Positions 55,200-64,000 of a stretch of 64,000 nt of DNA are shown here, in pieces. A program made the translations under genes and the position numbers. Position 1 is the stretch's first letter, and each line of letters begins with the position of its first letter. Source of the stretch: Dolomedes plantarius (Eukaryota; Arthropoda; Arachnida; Araneae; Dolomedidae); the NCBI GenBank assembly GCA_907164885.2, contig OU015503.1, positions 64,513,455 through 64,577,454 on the forward strand. The letters are read 5' to 3'. The notes below the pieces were generated by a model that searched no databases, was not told where the DNA came from, and worked only from the letters and a program-made list of their open reading frames with translations.

Positions 55200-58100
55200 A
55201 CACCTGCTGCAGATAACATCCAGATCCGTACGGAGCCCTCTGGTAAATTTCTGGGGTATAAATGCATAAACTAAGTACATAAAAAAAGCTTCACTATATC
55301 CCTTTTACCCACGTGGATCGGCAGTTTCGAATTTTACAATAGTTATGCGTCATTCATTTATGTTTCTGGTACAGTAATACTAATAATACTAACTTCTGTC
55401 GCATGCAATAATGATGTAGAAATGACGCACACAAAACGCTCTAATTTGAGCTCTCAAGAGGATCTAATTGGTTTAGGAGCTAGTTGGGGAGTCGTTATTT
55501 CAAGTGATTATAATCTATAGTGCTAGATGGATTCCATAGGTTTATGGAATGTATTCTCCGATAAATGGGTAGTAAAAGGGTGAATTGAGAATTCCAAACA
55601 AGTAAATTTACCATCAAATTCTATCAATAATTTTGTGTTATTTACGTGACACGTACTTTTAGGACGTCTAGAAAGCGATTAATAACGATGTGAATTAATT
55701 TTAAAAAGGAACTTTTAGTTTTGCGTGTACTTTCATTGAGTTTTTCTGGGGTATCAAATGCATAAAATAAGCGAATATACAATCATCCAAATAAGTGAAT
55801 ATACCATCAAATTCTATCAATAATTTTGTGTTATTTACGTGACGCGTATTTTTAGGACGTCTAGAAAGTGATTAATAACAATGTGAATTAATTTGATAAA
55901 GGAAATTTAATTTTTGGGTGTACTTTCATGGAATTTTTCTGGGGTATCAAATGCATAAAACAAGTGAATATACCATTAAATTCTTTCAATAATTTTGTGT
56001 TATTTACGTGACGCGTATTTTTAGGACATCTAGAGGGCGATTAATAACAATCTCAATTAATTTGAAAAAGGAGATTTAAGTTTTGCGTGTACTTTCATGT
56101 AATTTTTCTGGGATATCAAATGCATAAAATAAGTGAATATACCATCATCCAAATAAGTGAATATACCATCAAATTCTATCAATAATTTTGTGTCATTTAC
56201 GTGACGCGTATTTTTAGGACGTCTAGAGAGCGATTAATAACAATATGAATTAATTTGAAAAAGGAAATTTAAGTTTTGCGTGTACTTGGAATTTCCCTGG
56301 GGTATCAAATGCATAAATTAAATACATAATGAAATGCAACTTTACCTCACATTTAACCATAAATTTATTGAGGATCAACAGTTTCGAACCATTCATTAGT
56401 TACGCATCTTTCATTAATGTTCCTACTCTATTAATATTGACTAATGTCGAATGCGATAGTAATACAGAAACGTCACATACATACCACTCTAATATGAACT
56501 CCCAACAGGATCTAATTGGTGTAGGAACTAGTTGCGACATCGTTTTCCCAAGTGATTATTATGTATAGTAATATGTATATGGATTCCTTAGTGTGATTAA
56601 AAGATTTATTACCCGCTTTCTCCAAAAAATCAGTAGTGAAGGCCTGACAATGAATTCCAAATAAGTGAACGTGTGCTTTAGCATGTCATACAAATTCCAT
56701 CAATAATATTATGTTATTTAAGTGACGCATATTTTAAGGACATCTAAAGAGGTATTAATAACAATGTGAATTAATCTCAAAAAGGAGCTTTAAGTTTTGC
56801 GTGTACATCTACGAAATTTCACAACTGGTAAATTTCTGTGGTATCAAAATCATGTATCAAGTGCTTAAAATAAATGCACCTTTATCTCACTTTCACCCGC
56901 TTAAAAATCATGGATCGACATTTTGGAATCATTTATTAGTTACACGTCATTCCTTCATGTTGCTAGTCCATTAATATTGACTACCGTCGCATGCATTTAT
57001 GATGTGTAAATGACGTATACATATCGCTCTAACTTGGTATCCCAGGAGGGTCTAATTGGTTTTGGAAATAGTTGTCAGGTCGTTATATGAAGTAATTATG
57101 TCTATATTAATATATAGATTACTTATCGTAATGAACAGGTTTATTCCACGCATTTTTCAAAAAACCGGTGGTGAAACCTAAACTGAAAATTTAAAATTTG
57201 GGAACGTGTATTTAAACATACCATTCACATTCTATCAATAATTTTATGTTATTTACGTGACGCGTATTTTTGGGACATCTAGAGAGATTTTAATAACAAT
57301 GTGAATTAATTTTAAAAAGGAGCTTTAAGTTTTGCGTGTATTTTCATGGAATTTTTCTGGGGCATCAAATGCATGACATAAGTACGTAAAGAAACGCAAC
57401 CTTATCTCACTTTTACCCACATATTAATTGAGGATAAACAGTTTCGAACCATTCATTAGTTACTCATCTTTCATTCATGTTCCTACTCTATTAATATTGA
57501 CTACTGTTGAATGCTATAGTAATACAGAAACTTCACATACATATCGCTCTAATATGAACTCCCAACAGGATCTAATTGGTGTAGGAACTAGTTGTGACGT
57601 CGTTTTCCCAAGTGATTATTATGTATAGTAATATGTATATGGATTCCTTAGTGTGATTAAAAGATTTATTACCCGCTTTCTCCAAAAAATCAGTAGTGAA
57701 GGCCTGACAGTAAATTCCAAATAAGTGAACGTGTTTATTAACATGTCATATAAATTCCATCAATAATATTATGTTATTTAAGTGACGCATATTTTAAGGA
57801 CATCTAAAGAGGTATTAATAACAATGTGAATTAATCTCAAAAAGGAGCTTTAAGTTTTGCGTGTACATCTACGAAATTTCACAACTGGTAAATTTCTGTG
57901 GTATCAAAATCATGTATCAAGTGCTTAAAATAAATGCACCTTTATCTCACTTTCACCCGCTTAAAAATCATGGATCGACATTTTGGAATCATTTATTAGT
58001 TACACGTCATTCCTTCATGTTGCTAGTCCATTAATATTGACTACCGTCGCATGCATTTATGATGTGTAAATGACGGATACATATCGCTCTAATTTGGTCT

Positions 58101-59523
58101 CCCAGGAGGGTCTAATTGGTTTTGGAAATAGTTGTCTGGTCGTTATATGAAGTAATTATGTCTATATTAATATATAGATTACTTATCGTAATGAACAGGT
58201 TTATTCCGAGCATTTTTCAAAGAATCGGTGGTGAAACCTAAACAGAAAATTTAAAATTAGTGAACGTGCATTTAAACATACCATTCACATTCTATCAATA
58301 ATTTTATGTTATTTACGTGACGCGTATTTTTGGGACACCTAGAGAGATATTAATAACAATGTGAATTAATTTTAAAAAGGAGCTTTAAGTTTTGCGTGTA
58401 CTTTCATGGAATTTTTCTGGGGCATCAAATGCATGACATAAGTATTTAAAGAAACGCAACCTTATCTCACTTTTACCCACATATTAATTGAGGATAAACA
58501 GTTTCGAACCTTTCATTCGTTAAGCATCATTCATTCATGTTCTTACTCCATTAATATTGACTTATGTCGCATGCGATAGTAATACAGAAACGTCACATAC
58601 ATACCGCTCTAATACGAGCTCCCAACAGGATCTAATTGGTGTAGGAACTAGTTGTGACGTCGTTATCACAAGTGATTATTATTTGCAGTAATAGAAGGAT
58701 TCCTTCGCAGAATTAACAGGTTTATTCCACGCATTCTCCAAGAAATATGTGGTAAAGGGGTGAACAGTTCTATTAATAATTTTGTGTTAATTATAACACG
58801 TATTTTTGTAACATCTAAAGAGAGATTTATAGTAATGGGAATTAACTTGCAAAAGAAGCTTTAAGTTTTTCATATACTTCCATGTTATTTTTTAAGTGGT
58901 AACATTCTGGGGAATCAAATGCATAAACTAAGTACATAAAAAATCGCGTCCTTATCTCAATTTTACATACATGCAAATAGTGTATAGGCAGTTTCGATCC
59001 ATTCAACAGTTACGCGTCATTGATTCATATCCCAAGTCCATTCATATTGACTATTGACGCGTAAGATAACTATGTAGGAATGACGCATACATATGTTCTA
59101 ATTTGAGCCAAGAAGAGATTTTCTTTGGTTTATGAGCATGGTATGACGTCGTTATCTAAAGTGAATATCACCCATATCAACCTATGGATTCATTATCGTA
59201 TTCAACAGGTTTATTACACACGCCCAAAAAAATTGGTAACGAAGGGCTGAACAGAAAATTCCAAATGTGTGAACGCGTGTTTCAACATACCATTCAAATT
59301 CTATCAAAAATTTTGTTATTTACGTGATGCGCATTTTCACGACATCTAAAGAGAGATTAATAACAATGTGAATTTCTCTCAGAAAGGAACTTTTAAGTTC
59401 TGTGTGTACTTTCGTGGATTTTTTTCTACTATATCAAATGCATAAGTACATGAAAAAACGCAATCTTATCTCAGTTTTACCCCCATATTAATTGTGGATC
59501 AACAGTTTGGAACCATTCATTAG

Positions 59524-60277
59524 ATGACGCTGATGAAATGGAATGCAAGGACATTTCATCCCTTTCCTCTCGACCTCCAGTGAGAGGAAACAGCGGGGGG
59601 TCTTAACAGCCCCCCCCTCCCAAATTTTGTTTTTCTCACCTCTTTTATATCGACTTGTTTTTCTCACGCGTTAATCTAACTGTTGTTATCACCCTTTTAT
59701 TTGACTTTTATTGCCACCTTTATTTTATACTACTTTTATATTTAGAACATTTCTTCATTTAACTTTGTTCGTATCACTCACCTTATTGCTTTTACCCCAT
59801 TGTGTCTTATTGCGTCTACAGGATGGGAGAATCCCCATCCAGATGTTTTTGTCATAGCATATATTGCCTTTCTTTCTTATATTTATAAAACTATTTTTCA
59901 CTTTTATTGTTGCCTACTTTTAAGTACGGCCTTTTTTTTTAACTACTGGACTGTTTTCATCCTTTTGTGTATGCCTGTGTTTGCTTTGTTTTTTTTTAAC
60001 AAATTTGTGTGTTATTTGTTACCTCGAGTTGTAAAACATATGTATAAAACTCATACCTATTTTATACATTTTATCTGTGTTTTTATATGACTTTTTCCCG
60101 TATTTTACCCGTCTTTATAACTTTCTGCCATTTGTAAATATTTTATTACCATTTTAATGCACTGTTGGTCAATAAGTGTTAAACTAGATATATGTTTTTT
60201 CGGGTTTCATCGTGTGTTTGGCGCAGCTTGTGCTCTCTGGACCTTGCGCCATAAAACCCAAAACAACCAACCAACCA
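59524..60277 (+). mobile_element. 5'-truncated non-LTR retrotransposon 3' end with target duplication
   Basis: Flanked by 12-bp copies of ACCATTCATTAG (59512-59523, 60278-60289), a sequence normally present once per satellite unit. The start reads DDADEMECKDISSLSSRPPV, then RGNSGGS and a stop, like the tail of an ORF of an R1-like element. About 650 bp of pyrimidine-rich 3' UTR follows. The end is TTTGGCGCAGCTTGTGCTCT...CTTGCGCCATAAAACCC, a stem-loop-type LINE tail, followed by (AACC)n. Confidence 0.85.
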
Positions 60278-61756
60278 ACCATTCATTAGTTATGTGTCAT
60301 TCTTTCATGTTGCTAGTTCATTAAAACCGACTACTTTCGCATGCGATAGTGATGTAGAAATGACACGTACATATTTCGCTAATTTGAGCTCCCAGGAGGG
60401 TATAATTGCTTTAGGAACTAGTTGTAACGTCGTAAATATTATCTTTAGCAATAGATTAAGAAGTTTATTCCACGCATTCACTAATAAATGTGTGGTAAAG
60501 AGGTAAACAACGTCGTGAATAATTTTGAATTTTTGCGACATTTAAGGAGAGATTATTACTAATGTGCATTAAATTGAAAAGGGAGTTTTGCGTGTTCCTC
60601 TATGGAATTTATCAACTGGTAAATTTCTGTGGTATCCAATTCATCTATCAAGTACGTAAAAAACTCAGATTTATCTCACTATCACCCATTTATGAATTAT
60701 GGGTCGACAGTTTCTATCCATTAGCTATACGTCATTCATTCATGCCCATCAATATTGACTACTGTCGCATGCAATTATGATGTAGAAATGACGTGTATAT
60801 ATCACCCTAATTTGCTCTCCCAGGAGCGTCTAATTGGTTTTGAATCTAGTTGTGTCGTCGTTATATCAAGTAATTATATCAACAGTAATACACAGATACC
60901 TTATCGTGATTAACAAGTTAGTTTCACGCATATTTAAAAAACCGGTGGTGAAGGGCTGAACAAAGAATTTAAAATTGGTGAACGTGTATTTCATCATACT
61001 ATTCACATTCTATCAGAAATTTCATGTTATTTACGTGACGCGTATTTTAAGGACATCTAGAGAGAGATTAATAACAACGTGAATTAATTTGAAAAAGGAG
61101 CTTTAAGCTTTTCGTGTACTTCCTATACATCCTATCAGCAATTTCATGTTATTTACATGACGCCTATTTTAAGGACATCTAGAAAGAGATTAATAACAAT
61201 GTGACTTAATTTGAAAAAGGATCTTTAAGCTTTACGTGTACTTTCATGGAATTTTCTGGGGTATCAAATGCATGAAATAAGTACGTAAAGATATGCAACC
61301 TTATCTCACTTTTACCCACATATTTATTGAGGATAAACAGTTTTGAATCCCTCATTCGTTAGGCATCATTCATTCGTGTTCCTACTCACTTAATATTAAC
61401 TGCTGTCACTTGCGATAGTAATACAGAAACGTCACATACATACCGCTCTAATATGTGCTTCTAACAGGATCTAATTGATGTAGGAACTAGTTGTGACGTC
61501 GGTATCCCAGGTGATTATTATTTACAGTAATAGATGGATTCATTAGCATAATTAACAGGTTTATTCCACGCATTCTCCAAGAAATATGTGGTAAAGGGGT
61601 GAATAATTCTATGAATAACAGAGGTCTGGGACAAAAAAGTTGTCTGAAATGTAATCAGTGATTTCTATTGAATTTTTGGTGCTGATTATGGGAACATTAT
61701 TGAAAAATTCCATCACGTACAGTTTTGTTACAACTAGCATGTCTAGTTTTGTCGAA

Positions 61757-61973
61757 TTGGTACAGCGCGCTGGTTTTCGGTGCTGAGGGTGCTCAGATTG
61801 AATCCCGGCGTTGCGCCACGAAAAAATGCCTCCGTTTGTATTCGTCCCTTCATAGGGGGTAATGCTGTCCGCCTATATGGTGCCCCCATAATAAAATGGA
61901 CAGTAAAACTGCGTCGTAGTTTAGGCGAATGTTTAACGACAAGGGCCTCCGCATTGAAAAAAAAAAAAAAAAA
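61757..61973 (+). repeat. tRNA-derived SINE, family 2, with poly(A) and target duplication
   Basis: Flanked by AGTTTTGTCGAA (61745-61756, 61974-61985). GGTACAGCGCGCTGGTTTTC head, ATTGAATCCCGG B-box context, body CGTCCCTTCATAGGGGGTAA, ending in 18 A residues. The first ~20 bp of the tRNA head are missing relative to 41967-42185. Confidence 0.93.
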
Positions 61974-62133
61974 AGTTTTGTCGAATTTGTGTATTTTTTA
62001 AAGTAAAGTAGCACTATGAGCTTAGACAAAATTTCAAATATTTCCGAAGAAACTGTTATATTTTGCGTACAAACACTTTTAAAAAGTAATGTGAGAAAAT
62101 TTTAAGGCGTTTGAAATCAACTAGACATTCTTA

Positions 62134-62387
62134 TATATGAGGCGGTAAAAGGCAAAGTGGTGTAAGTCACATTTTCCACTTATTTCATTTGAGGGCAAAA
62201 ATGTAATCTCCATGTTCAAATTAGAGTGGAAATGTACAAGTTATTATTTGCAATATTATAATAATTGTTATGAATTATAATTTGTTCAATTTATGGTGGA
62301 ATTTTTTGTAGTTTTTGCGGTAAAACTCTTAACTTACACCACTTGACTTACTGACTTACACCACTTTGCCTTTCACCGGCTCATATA
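62134..62387. mobile_element. Short MITE with ~35-bp inverted repeats
   Basis: TATATGAGGCGGTAAAAGGC / inverted TATATGAGCCGGTGAAAGGC, continuing AAAGTGGTGTAAGTCA on both sides. Possibly TA-flanked and mariner-type; about 250 bp, non-coding. Confidence 0.8.
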
Positions 62388-62873
62388 CTGGACAGTTGTA
62401 CTAAAACTATTGTAATATGGTTAAAACTGCATCACTTTCCTATTAGTGCCTGTCTGTAGAACTTCCATCCCCTACCTTACTATGCCCCCCCCACACACAC
62501 TGACATTTTTTGTGTCAATGCCTGTCTCTCCCCACCATCCTCCTTCCCACTACATGCATGGAATTTCTCGACCTGCATGGAATTTCTCGACGGGGGATTT
62601 TCTGGGATATCAAATGCAAAAATTTAGTACGTTAAAAACCGCAGCTTTACCACACTTTACCCACATATAAATCGTAGATCAACACTCCATGTTGCATGCC
62701 TAGCACCATCCATATTGCATGACTAGCAACAGTCATGTTGCTAGTCCATTAATATTGACAACGGTCGCATGCGAAAATAATGGAGAAATGACGCATATAT
62801 ATCTCTATAATTTTAGCTCCCAGGGGGTTCTAATTGATTTAGGTACTAGCTGTGAAGTCGTTATATCAAGTAA

Positions 62874-63705
62874 CTACCTGAAAACCAGCACTTCGCTACG
62901 GAGTACATTCAAATTAAATACAACGGTCAATGTATGTAAATAATGCCAAAAAAATAAATAAATAAACATATATATATATATATATGTGTGTGTGTATGTG
63001 TGTGTGTGTGTGTGTGTGTAATAAATACGACGATTAATGTATACAATTCACGTAAAAAAAACAAAAATATATTTTTAAAAAATCGTAAGAGATATTTTTA
63101 TAGACAAAATAATGTAGAAGAAAATATTCAAATTAAATCTAATAGGACATACTAAAGAATATAGTACAGTTAATATAGTACAGTTTGAGGAACATATCTT
63201 TTACTGTATTTTAATATTTTTTTGGATAATGTCCAATAGTCTGCCGCATTAGAAAGGGGCAAAAAAAATTTTGTCTATTTCATTGTTATGGACGTGACGA
63301 TAAATTTATTTAAAGTACCAGGAAAAGAAATCATGTGATCAGCACTTAATAAATTAAATTGTAAAAATTAATCTTTAAAAATTCACCAAAAATCAGAAAA
63401 TGGAGGTAAATATTCGAAAAAGATCTCATTTTAAAGTAATTTTTATGATCTTTCTCGTGATATAAATTTTACAACCCTCACATTATTATTTTAAATGCAA
63501 ACTTTAAAAAAGTTACTAAAACAGCTTAAAAATTTAATTTTTAAAAATCTAAGAATAATTTTTCAAAATTCTTTCTTAGTGCACCCCTACACTAAGAGAG
63601 GAATAACCATGCAAAATTTCAGCTCTGTAGGTCCAGCGGTTTGGTTTGTTCGTTGTATGTCAGTCTGTCAGTCAGTCAGTTACGGAACTGTTTTATATAT
63701 ATAGA
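62874..63705 (-). mobile_element. Non-autonomous Helitron, relative of 17846-18691
   Basis: The minus-strand 5' end is TCTATATATATAAAACAGTT then CCGTAACTGACTGACTGACA. The 3' end is CTCCGTAGCGAAGTGCTGGT..CAGGTAG, where CTAG has become GTAG. The flanking host A and T fit a Helitron target within a satellite unit. About 450 bp at the 5' side matches the 17846 copy (for example TGATCAGCACTTAATAAATT). The helicase part is absent, and a TA/TG microsatellite sits at 62969-63020. Confidence 0.82.
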
Positions 63706-64000
63706 TTACCATCTATAATAATAGATGGATACTTTTTCGGGATTAAAGGGTTTATTCCACAAACTCTCGAAAAATTTGGTGATGATGGGCTGAACAGAAA
63801 ATTCCAAACAAGTGAAAGTGTGTTTCAACATAACAGTCAAATTCCATCAACAATTTTACGTTATTTACGAGAGGCATATACTATTTGCAACATCTAAAGA
63901 GAGATTGATAACAATGTGAACTTGTCTCGGAAAGGAACTTTATGTTTTACGCGTACTTCGATGGAATTTTTCTAGCGTATCATATGCATAAATTAAGTAC

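Larger units (their letters stand above)
55200..64000. repeat. ~530-bp satellite array with alternating unit types, running off the window
   Basis: The anchor TCTAATTGGT(G/T)TAGGAACTAGTTG recurs at about 56512, 57048, 57573, 58107 and 58632, a spacing of 525-536 bp. Odd and even units are more alike than neighbours (56512 with 57573; 57048 with 58107), giving a ~1.06-kb dimer. At 55640-56300 a ~190-bp part of the unit is itself tandemly multiplied (GACGCGTATTTTTAGGACGT). Later units are broken by a LINE end, a SINE, a MITE and a Helitron. Confidence 0.92.

Noticed and set aside
59800..60090. Hydrophobic 96-codon frame as a membrane protein
   Set aside because: Lies in the pyrimidine-rich 3' UTR of a LINE insertion; hydrophobicity follows from T-rich codons.

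Overview
The window is animal nuclear DNA, AT-rich and dominated by transposable elements and satellites. It contains one recognisable host coding segment: a 176-bp exon at 27132-27307 (+) encoding the S3-S4 voltage sensor of a KCNQ (Kv7) potassium channel. It has a clean polypyrimidine/AG acceptor and a GT donor. Its charge pattern is that of arthropod KCNQ and vertebrate KCNQ2-5. The rest is best read as KCNQ intron. BEL/Pao, Helitron, Tc1/mariner, pogo, hAT, TTAA-type MITEs and tRNA-headed SINEs together suggest an arthropod with a large repeat-rich genome; an arachnid is my best guess (inference).

Layout. 0.5-1.7 kb: decayed non-LTR ORF1 (-). 2.9-4.1 kb: apparently intact Tc1-like element (DD36E) with perfect 29-bp ITRs, beside a (TA)n tract. 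5.1-6.2 kb: Helitron-like element between two (TA)n tracts. 7.5-8.9 kb: frameshifted Tc1-like element. 9.0-15.7 kb: short mariner-like element interrupted by a complete BEL/Pao retrotransposon (321-bp LTRs, GTACC target duplication, one 1765-aa gag-pol frame). 16-21.4 kb: RNase H and Penelope fragments, piggyBac-like and pogo-like remnants, and a Helitron retaining a helicase C-terminus. 21.6-24.5 kb: ~105-bp satellite interrupted by a TTAA MITE and a hAT element. 26.3-26.9 kb: deleted mariner. 27.1 kb: KCNQ exon. 27.6-28.3 kb: TTAA MITE with a second copy at 50.6 kb.

29.2-31.3 kb holds the most unusual structure: a Tc1-like transposase gene carrying a 102-bp in-frame patch that matches the C-terminal coding region of an unrelated transposase remnant 1 kb away. 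32.6-33.9 kb: SINE leading into a 54-bp minisatellite with 162-bp higher-order organisation. 34-37.3 kb: ~365-bp and ~135-bp tandem arrays. 38-44 kb: SINEs, microsatellites, ~190-bp and ~177-bp repeats. 45.3-48.1 kb: mariner fragments and a pogo/Tigger-like element with a nested mariner. 48.7-51.4 kb: duplicated SINE block giving an empty site for a TTAA MITE. 52.7-54.7 kb: another SINE leading into a minisatellite. 55.2-64 kb: ~530-bp satellite with alternating unit types, interrupted by a LINE 3' end, a SINE, a MITE and a second Helitron.

Only two element genes look intact: the Tc1-like transposase at 3.1-4.1 kb and BEL gag-pol. No rRNA, functional tRNA or CRISPR was found. All boundaries were read by eye.
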